Assembly: GCA_021797055.1 (NCBI GenBank)
Contig: JAKAAI010000020.1
Span: 1 to 24,584 of the forward strand
Direction of reading: 5' to 3'
Length of the DNA stretch: 24,584 nt
Origin: Thermoplasmata archaeon
GTDB taxonomy: Archaea; Thermoplasmatota; Thermoplasmata; Thermoplasmatales; Thermoplasmataceae
The position numbers and the translations under genes are program-made. Of the stretch, positions 1-8,346 are shown piece by piece. Under the pieces are notes generated by a model. That model did not search any database. It saw nothing but the letters and a program-made list of their open reading frames with translations, and had not been told where the DNA came from. Numbering within the stretch: position 1 is the first letter of the stretch; each line of letters opens with the position of its first letter.

Positions 1-95
1 AATCTGTCCAAGTTCAGTTTTTCACTTTCAATCACATTATCCAAGTTTTTCAGTTTACTAAGAATTGACTTGACTGCCGCTGGATACCTAACCAT
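1..95 (-). CDS. Partial hypothetical protein, N-terminus only
   Basis: Reading leftward from an ATG at 95, the frame stays open for 31 codons to the window edge. It begins MVRYPAAVKSIL and continues as a lysine- and leucine-rich, probably helical segment. An A/T-rich box (about 129-141) lies 35-45 bases upstream, which is compatible with a short-leader archaeal transcript. No family can be recognised from so little sequence, and a chance open frame is possible. Confidence 0.35.
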   Translation of the reverse strand, partial: MVRYPAAVKSILSKLKNLDNVIESEKLNLDR

Positions 96-128
96 TAGAT
101 TTCAACCTAATTACATCACACTGAAATG

Positions 129-141
129 ATATTATATATTT
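129..141 (-). promoter_or_regulatory. Possible TATA box for the leftward partial gene
   Basis: The stretch reads ATATTATATATTT on the given strand and lies 34-46 bases before the ATG at 95. That is somewhat far for a leaderless transcript but fits a leader of about 10-20 bases. It is supported only by composition and position. Confidence 0.3.
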
Positions 142-226
142 TGTTAAAGCTCTAATAAACGCCAACCAAGCCATTCAGATAAGCAAAGAGACAATGTTTC
201 AACGCTTCGCTATTACGTTTGTGAAG

Positions 227-237
227 TTTAATATAAT
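227..237 (+). promoter_or_regulatory. TATA box of the HNH gene
   Basis: TTTAATATAAT lies 23-33 bases before the ATG at 260, the spacing expected for an archaeal promoter that produces a leaderless or near-leaderless mRNA. No Shine-Dalgarno sequence stands before this ATG, which agrees with that reading. Confidence 0.5.
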
Positions 238-259
238 GGTATAAGCATATTCACACTCA

Positions 260-493
260 ATGGGTTATACGGATGATGAGTTAAACTACATCTATGACAA
301 AACTGGCGGTTATTGTAATTGGTGTGAGAAGAAGATTGCATTCAGGAATTATGGCAGAGTAGGGGAAAGAGGGGCTTGGGAAGTTGATCATAGCAACCCT
401 TTAGCGCTTGGAGGAACTGATTACTTAAGAAATTTGGTTCCAGCCTGTATACCCTGCAACCGTTCGAAGGGGGCTAATCGCTGGAGGAGATAA
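260..493 (+). CDS. Small HNH endonuclease
   Basis: This 77-aa protein is almost entirely an HNH nuclease domain. A first CxxC (C19, C22) and a second CxxC (C63, C66) would hold a structural zinc. The catalytic core is the D43-H44 pair in EVDHSNPLALGG, followed by N58 in LRNLVPAC and N67/K70 after the second cysteine pair. That order, CxxC-DH-N-CxxC-N-K, is typical of stand-alone HNH enzymes related to McrA-like, phage and mobile-element nucleases. It has its own promoter and lies 168 bp before the type I restriction operon on the same strand, so it may be part of the same defence island. No specificity domain is present, so its target is unknown. It is short but complete. Confidence 0.85.
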   Translation: MGYTDDELNYIYDKTGGYCNWCEKKIAFRNYGRVGERGAWEVDHSNPLALGGTDYLRNLVPACIPCNRSKGANRWRR

Positions 494-661
494 CCCAATA
501 TTACAGAATCCTTTGAGATAAGATTGCCTTAATAACAGGTTTTATTATAGAGCATCTAACAGCGCATTGATGGAAGTGGAGTTGAAATAAGTTGAGCGAT
601 ATGTATCCCGATAAATATTGCTTGTTTATTCATCTGGAGATTGTCATAATTACATAAATGG

Positions 662-3409
662 ATGAGTTTGGGAATGCAACCAGAAGCAAAAGCAAGAAAG
701 AAGATCGACACTCTGCTGGAGAAAGCAGGATGGGTAGTTCAGGATTATAAGGAACTAAATCTGTCAGCTGGTTTCGGCATAGCAGCCAGGGAATTCCCAA
801 CTTCAAATGGGCCAGCTGATTATGCTCTTTACATCAACAAAAGGATTGCAGGCGTTATAGAAGCAAAACCAGAAGGTCATACTCTTGGAGGTGTTGATTG
901 GCAATCCGATAAATACATACAGGGGATAAGCGAAAGTATTCCGAGAATAACTTCTATAGCTCCATTTATTTATGAAACAACCGGAGATGAACATCAGTTC
1001 AGGAATCTTCTCGATCCAGAGCCACGCTCTAGGCATGTGTTTGCATTCCACACACCTGAAACACTGTGGAACTGGTCACAGGATGCTTCTACTCTCAGGT
1101 CAAGGCTAAAGTCCATGCCAGCTATTGACAAAACTGGGCTTAGGGAAATTCAAGCCCTAGCCATTGAAAAACTTGAGGAATCGCTCTCAAATGACAGACC
1201 TAGGGCCCTGATTCAGATGGCTTCTGGAAGCGGCAAGACTTTTACCGCTGTCAACTCATCATACAGGCTTATAAAATATGCTAAGGCAAAGAGGATTTTA
1301 TTCTTGGTTGACAGGGGGAATCTAGGAAAACAGACCAAGACTGAATTTGAGCAGTTTATAACTCCTGATGATGGAAGAAAATTCTCAGAATTGTATAATA
1401 TCCAGCATCTTACCACTAATACTATTGACCCTGTCAGTAAGGTCTGTATAACAACAATCCAGCGACTTTACTCCATGTTAAGGGGTGAGAAAGAATTCGA
1501 AGAGGAGAGGGAGGCAGAATCACTCAATGAGATAAGGCTCTCAGACAAGGAGCAGGAAATTGATTACAACCCTGAATTTCCAATAAACATGTTCGACTTC
1601 GTCATCACTGACGAGTGTCACAGGTCAATATACAACGTATGGAGGCAGGTCATCGAATACTTTGATGCTTATCTCATCGGTTTAACCGCAACTCCATCCA
1701 AACAGACAATGGGCTACTTCAACCAGAACCTGGTCATGGATTACAGCCATGAGAGGGCCGTTGCTGATGGAATCAACGTGGGTTATGATATTTACAGGAT
1801 CAAGACAGAGGTAACAGAGAAAGGTGGGAAGGTGGAGTCCGGTTGGGAAATAGACAAACGTGACAGAAGGTCAAGAAAGATAAGGCATGAAAAGGTTGAC
1901 GAGGACCTAGAATATGAAGCTGGCAAACTTGACAGAGATGTTGTGGCAACCGACCAGATCCGAACTGTTGTAAAGACGTTTAGGGAAAAGTTGCCGGAAC
2001 TATTTCCTAAGAGAACTGAAGTGCCAAAGACATTGATCTTCGCAAAGAACGACTCTCATGCAGAGGATATTATGCACATTGTGAGGGAGGAATTTGGCAA
2101 AGGAAACGACTTCTGCAAAAAGATTACGTACAGATCAACAGGTGATACTGCAGAAAATCTCATAGCCAGTTTCAGGAACTCTTACAACCCAAGAATCGCA
2201 GTAACAGTAGATATGATTGCAACCGGAACTGATATTCGCCCCCTCGAATGTGTTTTCTTCATGAGGGATGTCAGGTCAACTAATTACTTTGACCAGATGA
2301 AGGGGCGTGGCTCCCGAGTCATATCGTCAGACGATCTCAAATCAGTTACACCAGATGCAGACTACAAATCACGATTCGTGCTGGTTGACGCAGTGGGAGT
2401 CACTGAGAATGACAAGACGGATTCCAGGTCCCTGGAGAGAAAGAGGAGCACACCCTTGAAAAGCCTGCTCTCCAACATGGCTCAGCACGTAATGGATGAT
2501 GATATTATCACATCCCTTGCAGGAAGACTAGCAAGACTTGAAAACAAACTGACAACAAGGGAAAGAGAGGATCTTGCCAAGGAATCTGGGAATATGTCGC
2601 TAAATGAAATAATCAACACTCTCCTGGACGTAGTGGATGAAGATAAGATTATAGATAAAGCAAAGGAGCTATTCCACACCAAAACCCCAGATGACGGTTC
2701 TTTGAGCAAAGCAAAGGAATTTCTGTTTGATAAGTCCTGTATGCCATTCGACAATCCTATGATGAGGGAAAAACTAATAGAACTGTCCAGCAAAGATGAG
2801 CAGATCATAGATTATCTCACAAAGGATAGTGTGATCTCTACAGGTTACACATTAGAACTCGCAGAACAGGATGTAAGCAAATTCAGAAAATTCATAGAGG
2901 ATAACAAAGACGAGATTCTTTCATATCAGATACTCTACAACAGATCGTACAAGAAGAGAAAAGTCACATATGAAGTTATAAAAGAATTAGCAAATAGGTT
3001 AAGCTCTGCGCCATATAATCTATCAACTGAAAGAGTGTGGGAGGCCTATAAGAACGTCGACCTATCAAAGGTAAGGGGAAATCCTGTGAGAGTATTAACG
3101 GACATTATTTCTCTTATTAGGTATGAGATGCACGAGGATGGTGAATTATTGCCTTTCAAAGATATAGTTAGTTCCAAATTTGAACTCTGGTTAAATTCAA
3201 TGAAAGAACAGAAGGTATCATTCTCTGAAGAGCAAGAAAGTTGGTTGAGGATGATTGTGGATCAATTTGCAGTTTCTGTTTCCGTAACAAATGAAGATTT
3301 TCAGACATCTCCCTTCTATGAACAAGGAGGAATGATAAGAGCCAGAAAGCTATTTGGAAAAAACTTAGCACACCTTATTATAGATTTGGAGGAGAATCTA
3401 TTGTCATAG
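662..3409 (+). CDS. hsdR: Type I restriction enzyme, R (motor/nuclease) subunit
   Basis: HsdR is the ATP-driven translocase and nuclease of a type I restriction-modification complex. The N-terminal nuclease has the PD-(D/E)xK signature D53...E67-A-K69. The superfamily 2 helicase core follows, with Walker A ASGSGKT (187-193), DECH (317-320), TATP (342-345) and, further on, the motif VI-like QMKGRGSR segment. A long helical C-terminal region beyond about residue 620 matches the subunit-contact domain of EcoEI-like R proteins. At 915 aa it is full length and every catalytic residue looked for is intact. The start at 662 is preceded by an out-of-frame ATG at 658 and no close ribosome site. A weak A/T box (about 611-630) could be the promoter. 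hsdS begins 19 bp after the stop. Confidence 0.95.
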   Translation: MSLGMQPEAKARKKIDTLLEKAGWVVQDYKELNLSAGFGIAAREFPTSNGPADYALYINKRIAGVIEAKPEGHTLGGVDWQSDKYIQGISESIPRITSIAPFIYETTGDEHQFRNLLDPEPRSRHVFAFHTPETLWNWSQDASTLRSRLKSMPAIDKTGLREIQALAIEKLEESLSNDRPRALIQMASGSGKTFTAVNSSYRLIKYAKAKRILFLVDRGNLGKQTKTEFEQFITPDDGRKFSELYNIQHLTTNTIDPVSKVCITTIQRLYSMLRGEKEFEEEREAESLNEIRLSDKEQEIDYNPEFPINMFDFVITDECHRSIYNVWRQVIEYFDAYLIGLTATPSKQTMGYFNQNLVMDYSHERAVADGINVGYDIYRIKTEVTEKGGKVESGWEIDKRDRRSRKIRHEKVDEDLEYEAGKLDRDVVATDQIRTVVKTFREKLPELFPKRTEVPKTLIFAKNDSHAEDIMHIVREEFGKGNDFCKKITYRSTGDTAENLIASFRNSYNPRIAVTVDMIATGTDIRPLECVFFMRDVRSTNYFDQMKGRGSRVISSDDLKSVTPDADYKSRFVLVDAVGVTENDKTDSRSLERKRSTPLKSLLSNMAQHVMDDDIITSLAGRLARLENKLTTREREDLAKESGNMSLNEIINTLLDVVDEDKIIDKAKELFHTKTPDDGSLSKAKEFLFDKSCMPFDNPMMREKLIELSSKDEQIIDYLTKDSVISTGYTLELAEQDVSKFRKFIEDNKDEILSYQILYNRSYKKRKVTYEVIKELANRLSSAPYNLSTERVWEAYKNVDLSKVRGNPVRVLTDIISLIRYEMHEDGELLPFKDIVSSKFELWLNSMKEQKVSFSEEQESWLRMIVDQFAVSVSVTNEDFQTSPFYEQGGMIRARKLFGKNLAHLIIDLEENLLS

Positions 3410-3428
3410 ATTCTAAGTTGGAGACTCT

Positions 3429-4748
3429 ATGATAGAAACATCGTTACCAGAGGGTTGGAGATATGTATTAATTTCAGAGTTGGGTGACATAGCAACTGGC
3501 ACCACTCCTAGCACAAAGGTGAGTGAATACTATGGAGGGGATATCCCATTTTACAAACCGCCCGACTTAGACGCAGGATATAACACTAAATCATCTAATA
3601 CTAGATTAACAGAAGCTGGTTACAAATATGCAAGAAAAGCGCCAGAAGGGAGTATTCTGGTGTCTTGCATAGGTACAATTGGAAAAGTGGGATTCTTGAG
3701 AGCACCTGGCGCTTTTAACCAACAAATAAATGCCATAATCCCCGACAAAAAGGTGGCAACTCCCGAATATGTATATTTTTTAATGAAGTCCCCTCAAGTA
3801 CAACAAGAACTAATCAAAAATTCATCATCTACAACATTACCAATAATAAATAAAGGTAGGTTTCAGTCCATAAGCCTACCTCTACCTCCATTGGATGAAC
3901 AGAGACAAATTGCTGAGAAATTACAAGAAATGAATTCTAAATTGGAAATAGGGAGAAAAGCACTTCAGAAAACTGTAAAAAATTTATCATTACTCAGAAG
4001 TTCAATCATTTCTTCAGCTTTATGTGGTAAACTTACGGAACAATGGAGAACATTTAACAAAGGGGGACTTGAAGCTCTATATGAATACCCAGAAGGTGAA
4101 CTCAATGGGTGGAGACTTGAGAGATTAGGGCAGATATTGACAAGAAGAACTGTACTTTTCAATCCAAGAACGCAAAATTCGGAAAAATTTGTGGGATTGG
4201 AGCATATAAATGGAAAAGAATTGACACTAAATGGTTATGCTACAGCTTCCTCTGCAAAGAGTGTGAAAGCTAAGTTCTATGAGGGAGATGTACTTTATGG
4301 TAAACTTAGGCCATATCTGAATAAGGTATGGGTAGCAGAATTTTCCGGAGTTTGCTCAACTGATGTTCTGGTTTTCAAGCCAATGCAGGGTGTTGATCCA
4401 GTGTTTTTATCTTTAATATTGTCCTCAGAATCCTTTGTTTCTTTCGCTTCTCTCAACATGTCTGGAGTGCAACACCCAAGAATAAAATTTGAAAAAATGG
4501 CGGAATACAAAGTATTACTACCACCTTTGGAAGAACAAAAAGTAATTGGTAATTTATTCTCAGAGATGAGTTCAGTCATTTCAAGACTGAAAAGTAACAT
4601 GGAAAACGAACTGAGAATGTTTGAAATGCTAATTAATTCGCTATTTAAAATGGCTTTTGAAGGAAGACTTCTTTCTAATTATGTAAGGAACGGAGAACAG
4701 GCTCATTTTAACAAGGAATACAATGAATCAGACACGGATGGGATTTAA
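3429..4748 (+). CDS. hsdS: Type I restriction-modification specificity subunit
   Basis: HsdS recognises the bipartite DNA target and bridges the M and R subunits. The 439-aa protein contains two target-recognition domains in tandem. The first (about residues 5-165) begins PEGWRYVLISELGDIATG and ends in the conserved LPLPPLDEQRQIAEKL segment. The second (about 215-380) begins at GWRLERLGQ and ends LLPPLEEQKVIGNLF. Each is followed by a coiled-coil spacer (about 165-205 and 380-420). That is the normal length and layout, with no truncation or recombination repeats seen. GGAG at 3420-3423, five bases before the ATG, is a good ribosome site. The gene sits between hsdR and hsdM, so it is probably co-transcribed with both. 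The recognition sequence cannot be read from the protein. Confidence 0.93.
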   Translation: MIETSLPEGWRYVLISELGDIATGTTPSTKVSEYYGGDIPFYKPPDLDAGYNTKSSNTRLTEAGYKYARKAPEGSILVSCIGTIGKVGFLRAPGAFNQQINAIIPDKKVATPEYVYFLMKSPQVQQELIKNSSSTTLPIINKGRFQSISLPLPPLDEQRQIAEKLQEMNSKLEIGRKALQKTVKNLSLLRSSIISSALCGKLTEQWRTFNKGGLEALYEYPEGELNGWRLERLGQILTRRTVLFNPRTQNSEKFVGLEHINGKELTLNGYATASSAKSVKAKFYEGDVLYGKLRPYLNKVWVAEFSGVCSTDVLVFKPMQGVDPVFLSLILSSESFVSFASLNMSGVQHPRIKFEKMAEYKVLLPPLEEQKVIGNLFSEMSSVISRLKSNMENELRMFEMLINSLFKMAFEGRLLSNYVRNGEQAHFNKEYNESDTDGI

Positions 4749-4776
4749 AAACCATAAAGACACGAGGTTGCATTAG

Positions 4777-6231
4777 ATGTTTAACAATTCCAATGAAATT
4801 GTACAAAAAGTCTGGGGTTACTGCAATGTACTCAGAGATGATGGAGTTAGCTATGGAGACTACCTTGAGCAATTAACTTATCTGCTTTTCCTTAAAATGG
4901 CAGATGAAAGGAAGAGGGAATTGAATGAAGACACGGCAGTTCCAGAAAGACTTGGATGGAATAGTCTCAAGACACTTGAGGGGACGGAACTGGAAGCCCA
5001 CTACATAGAAATCCTTGAAAATTTGGGAAAATTGCCCCATCTGCTCGGAGTCATATTCAGAAAAGCTCAAAACCGAATTCAAGATCCTGCTAAGCTAAAG
5101 CGACTTATTCAAATGATTGACCAAGAGACCTGGCTAGGTCTCAATGTTGACGTTAAGGGAGAAATCTATGAAGGATTGTTACAGAAAAACGCTGAAGACA
5201 CAAAGAGTGGAGCAGGACAGTACTTCACTCCAAGGCCACTGATAGACGCAATAGTGGAAGTAATGCAACTTGAGAAGGGTAAGACATTATATGATCCAGC
5301 CTGTGGAACAGGTGGTTTTCTTGTTGCTGCGTACGAATATCTTTCAAAGCAGCAGATGGATCGTGACCAGAAGATGTTCATCAGCACAAAAGCACTAAAA
5401 GGCAAAGAATTGGTGGATTCTGTGGCCAGACTCTGCGTAATGAACCTTTATCTCAGAGGAATAGGCGGCAATGAAAGCCCTATTGAAGTAGGTGATTCCT
5501 TGGCATTGGACCCAAAAACAAGATATGATTATGTTCTCACCAACCCTCCATTTGGCAAGAAGAGCAGTGTAACCATCACAAATGAAGAGGGAAAGACCAT
5601 AAAGCAGACTCAGGTTTATGAAAGGCCTGATTTCTGGGTTACAAGCTCCAACAAGCAACTAAATTTTGTCCAGCACATCAAAACGATTCTTTCCATAAAT
5701 GGAAAAGCTGCCGTAGTTGTTCCTGACAATGTCCTCTTTGAGGGAGGGGCTGGCGAGAAGGTAAGAAGAAAACTTCTGCAGGAATGCAATCTTCATACCA
5801 TTTTGAGGCTCCCAACTGGAATATTCTACAGCCAGGGAGTAAAGGCTAACGTACTTTTCTTCGAGAAGAAACCGGCGAGGGAACCCCCATGGACAGAGAA
5901 AGTGTGGGTGTATGACTTCAGGACCAACCAACATTTCACACTCAAAGAAAACAAGCTGACTTATGAAGCTTTACAAGACTTCATTGACTGCTACAGGCCA
6001 GGTAAGATCGATGAAAGAGTAGAAACTGAACGATTCAAGGTTTTCTCGTATGATGAAATATCAAAAAGAGACTCATTCAATCTTGACATTTTCTGGCTTA
6101 AGGACGAAGGCGCTGATAATTCTGAAAACCTTCCTGAACCTGGTGTGATTGTGAAGGAGATCATAGAGGGGCTGGAATTTGCACTTGAGCAGTTCAAAGA
6201 GATTGAAGATGAACTGGCAGATGATGAGTAA
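4777..6231 (+). CDS. hsdM: Type I restriction-modification N6-adenine methyltransferase subunit
   Basis: HsdM methylates adenine in the target chosen by HsdS, using S-adenosylmethionine. An N-terminal helical HsdM_N-type domain (about 1-135) begins EIVQKVWGYCNVLRDDG. Then come the conserved GQYFTPR segment (147-153), SAM-binding motif I DPACGTGGF (173-181) and catalytic motif IV NPPFG (256-260). Length (484 aa) is normal and the catalytic residues are intact. A GAGG at about 4763-4766 lies ten bases before the ATG, 28 bp after the hsdS stop. Being last in an R-S-M order is less common than M-S-R or R-M-S. It faces the next gene tail to tail across 45 bp. Confidence 0.95.
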   Translation: MFNNSNEIVQKVWGYCNVLRDDGVSYGDYLEQLTYLLFLKMADERKRELNEDTAVPERLGWNSLKTLEGTELEAHYIEILENLGKLPHLLGVIFRKAQNRIQDPAKLKRLIQMIDQETWLGLNVDVKGEIYEGLLQKNAEDTKSGAGQYFTPRPLIDAIVEVMQLEKGKTLYDPACGTGGFLVAAYEYLSKQQMDRDQKMFISTKALKGKELVDSVARLCVMNLYLRGIGGNESPIEVGDSLALDPKTRYDYVLTNPPFGKKSSVTITNEEGKTIKQTQVYERPDFWVTSSNKQLNFVQHIKTILSINGKAAVVVPDNVLFEGGAGEKVRRKLLQECNLHTILRLPTGIFYSQGVKANVLFFEKKPAREPPWTEKVWVYDFRTNQHFTLKENKLTYEALQDFIDCYRPGKIDERVETERFKVFSYDEISKRDSFNLDIFWLKDEGADNSENLPEPGVIVKEIIEGLEFALEQFKEIEDELADDE

Positions 6232-6237
6232 CGATCT

Positions 6238-6255
6238 TAGTTAAGATTTTAACTA
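6238..6255. terminator. Short A/T hairpin between convergent genes
   Basis: TAGTTAA and TTAACTA form a perfect seven-base-pair inverted repeat around a four-base loop, directly after the hsdM stop and before the stop of the facing gene. Its position suggests a two-way transcription end. The stem is all A/T-rich and the T-tract after it is short, so support is weak. Confidence 0.3.
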
Positions 6256-6276
6256 GTTTGATTAAGAATTTAGTGT

Positions 6277-7626
6277 TTAATGTGTACCCAGGGAAGGGCA
6301 CATGTCATACATTGCATCCTGTTCCTTCATTCTGGAAACACGGCTTGAAACAGCATCCTTAATCGGGATTTCCCCATCGAATGCATCCCTGTATTCCTTT
6401 CCAAGGTCCAACAAACTGTCCATGATGAGTGATGTCCTGTATTCCTGCTGTTTGTACAACTGTTGTGTCCAGTAATCATACGGGTGCACATGTGTGGGTG
6501 TGACAAAAGCGCCACTTCTTTCCCAGTCTCTCTTGAAATTCTTCAAGTTATCGTTGCATAATCCATTGGAATTGAAAGGCTGTACTTCCGGTGCCTTTCG
6601 CTTTCTTTTGCTGTTACTCCTCCATATAGGGTCAATCTTGAACTTTTCACCATCAGTCCGGAAGGACACAAAGTCTGCACCACAATCTAATCCTGCTAAA
6701 GCCCAGACTCCGAAGTTATGAAGAATGAATATACCACCAACTTTTCTGACCGCTTCTGCCGTATCCATTAAGAACTCTCCCAGAATTGTTCTGGCGTTCC
6801 TTGAGTTTGTATCCCCCACTAGATGGCCACTGTCATACAATTTCATGGAAATAAAGGGAGTTCCTGTAGGGGGACTTCTGCCCTTTGTCATACTCAAGAT
6901 GCTCTCTATGATTCTTTTCCTGGCCTGTTCACTTTGCGGATCGTAATTCATTATTTCAGAATGCAAAAGTAGCTCTAGGCCCAACCCTTCAAAAGCTTGG
7001 GTCTCAACTGTGTTAAGCAGTTCCTTTCCTATGTCAAATGCCAACGAAACACTGTTAACATCATCTCTAATCATAGGTGTAGGTGCCATGAAAATTGGCG
7101 ATCCAGTTTTTACTTGTAGCCCCTCTTGCCATGCACGAAATCCCGCTAGGCCATACTGTTCTCTTAGGATTCTCCATCCCTTACTATATTCCAACCGTCC
7201 ACTGCTTTTGTCAGAGGTCATTCCAACGTTGAGTATGGTCTTCTTTACAGATTCAGGTGGAGTCAGTTTATCCTGATAACCTATTCTGGCCCTGCAGCCA
7301 AAGGAAAAAGCCTCAGACTCTATATCATTAATAATCAGAGGAGCATTGGTGTAACTCGCTGATTCCAGAGTTCTCTGCCCAGTCCAAAGACCTGTTAAAG
7401 GTGCAAGTGCTGAATTTACCTCCCGGTACCTTGTCAAAGGCAATACCAGGGCCGGAATATCAGCTCCCCTGGAATACAGATCCAGGGCAACACGTGCATC
7501 CGAAAGCTTAGATATGTATGGAACGGTGGCTGGAGTTCCGTGTTCTGTCCCTCTGCCAGTTCCAAGTATGCCATATCGCGAGCCAATAGCTTTTGTTTTT
7601 CCATTCTTGTTTCTGTAGGTCATCAT
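6277..7626 (-). CDS. Uncharacterised barrel-like protein (possible TGT/DpdA relative)
   Basis: I do not recognise this 449-aa protein with confidence. Its pattern of short hydrophobic strands ending in polar residues (PIFMAPTPMI, GLELLLHSEIM, GTPFISMKLYDSG, GGIFILHNFGVWALAGLDCG) suggests a TIM barrel. The N-terminus, SRYGILGTGRGTEHGTPATV (residues 16-35), resembles the opening of tRNA-guanine transglycosylases, in which a G-x-L strand is followed by a TP-containing strand. The late HNFGVWALAGLDCGADFVSF segment resembles their H-x-G...G-D strand. The C-terminal zinc-binding cysteine cluster of true TGTs is absent, as might be the case for a DpdA-type DNA transglycosylase. This is a weak motif-level comparison. 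A GAGGT ribosome site (7636-7640) lies nine bases before the first of two consecutive ATGs. The winged-helix gene ends 26 bp upstream on the same strand, so the two form an operon. Confidence 0.8.
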   Translation of the reverse strand: MMTYRNKNGKTKAIGSRYGILGTGRGTEHGTPATVPYISKLSDARVALDLYSRGADIPALVLPLTRYREVNSALAPLTGLWTGQRTLESASYTNAPLIINDIESEAFSFGCRARIGYQDKLTPPESVKKTILNVGMTSDKSSGRLEYSKGWRILREQYGLAGFRAWQEGLQVKTGSPIFMAPTPMIRDDVNSVSLAFDIGKELLNTVETQAFEGLGLELLLHSEIMNYDPQSEQARKRIIESILSMTKGRSPPTGTPFISMKLYDSGHLVGDTNSRNARTILGEFLMDTAEAVRKVGGIFILHNFGVWALAGLDCGADFVSFRTDGEKFKIDPIWRSNSKRKRKAPEVQPFNSNGLCNDNLKNFKRDWERSGAFVTPTHVHPYDYWTQQLYKQQEYRTSLIMDSLLDLGKEYRDAFDGEIPIKDAVSSRVSRMKEQDAMYDMCPSLGTH

Positions 7627-7652
7627 AGACTTTTTACCTCACACATTCCATT

Positions 7653-8186
7653 TTACTGCTCAAGAGCCAGAATTTCTTTCTCCTCTCTCATTTCAGAGAT
7701 CAATTTATCAAGGTCTTCAAGGTTGATCCTAATTCCTCCCATGGCTTCGGATTCGCCTACTGAAGTAACAGAATATTCGGTTATTGTAATGCTTACACCC
7801 TTCCTGTAATCGTCATATGCTCTTATCACGTACCTCCTGTTGGTTCCCTCAACAACTCTCTGCGCTCTTGGGTGGGCTAATCGACCATTTGGATAATATA
7901 CGGGATCTTTGCTCCCTCCTGAAGGATCAAAGTATATCTGTTGTGTAGTAACAAGGTGGCTTAGGGCCTTTTGCAGCGTGTCTGCATTGGAAATCCCTAT
8001 TTCTCTTGCAATGACTGATTTGGATGCAGCTCCTTTGGCTTTCAAAAAACTTAGCACAGCAGCCCTAATCACAATTGCCTTTTCAGAATTGGGCAGTTCT
8101 GAATATTTCTCTGGCAAAACCCAACTCGTATCCTTATAATCATTCGAATTGTCATTCGAATACATGTTCGAATAATGATTTAGCAT
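7653..8186 (-). CDS. Winged-helix DNA-binding protein
   Basis: Residues about 35-100 of this 177-aa protein form a winged helix-turn-helix. The helices are SEKAIVIRAAVLSFLKAKG, SKSVIAREIGIS and TLQKALSHLVTTQQ, followed by a wing ending DPVYYPNG. A C-terminal part (about 110-177) ends in an acidic/leucine-rich helix that may dimerise. The first residues contain a four-residue repeat, YSNM-YSND-NSND, because the DNA underneath is a 12-bp tandem repeat carrying TTCGAA palindromes. The start is therefore uncertain: ATG at 8186, ATG at 8165, or a later TTG (residue 24) that would put the palindromes in the 5' control region. It precedes the 449-aa gene in one operon and may regulate it, or target it to DNA. 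Confidence 0.85.
   Translation of the reverse strand: MLNHYSNMYSNDNSNDYKDTSWVLPEKYSELPNSEKAIVIRAAVLSFLKAKGAASKSVIAREIGISNADTLQKALSHLVTTQQIYFDPSGGSKDPVYYPNGRLAHPRAQRVVEGTNRRYVIRAYDDYRKGVSITITEYSVTSVGESEAMGGIRINLEDLDKLISEMREEKEILALEQ
8141..8176. repeat. Three 12-bp repeats each with a TTCGAA palindrome
   Basis: ATTCGAAT occurs at 8142-8149 and 8154-8161, and GTTCGAAT at 8166-8173, so the centres are exactly 12 bp apart. Each core TTCGAA is self-complementary. The array lies at the 5' end of the winged-helix gene and is at the same time readable as a four-codon repeat. It could be an operator array for the winged-helix protein or simply a coding microrepeat. Confidence 0.6.
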
Positions 8187-8346
8187 TACTTAAACTTTGT
8201 TGAAGCACAATATGAATTTTTAACAAGGTATTCTATTTAGGCTCAAATGCCAAAACTGTTCATGTTCGGAGACTTCGCAGAAATCAATGTTGAATGGGGC
8301 CTTGCGTAAACTCAAGCTACCAAATGAGACGGTGTTGAGAATCACC

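Noticed and set aside
8247..8309. Rightward 20-codon frame (MPKLFMFGDFAEINVEWGLA)
   Set aside because: Too short, with no ribosome site or recognisable pattern; it may be a fragment of something, but this cannot be shown.
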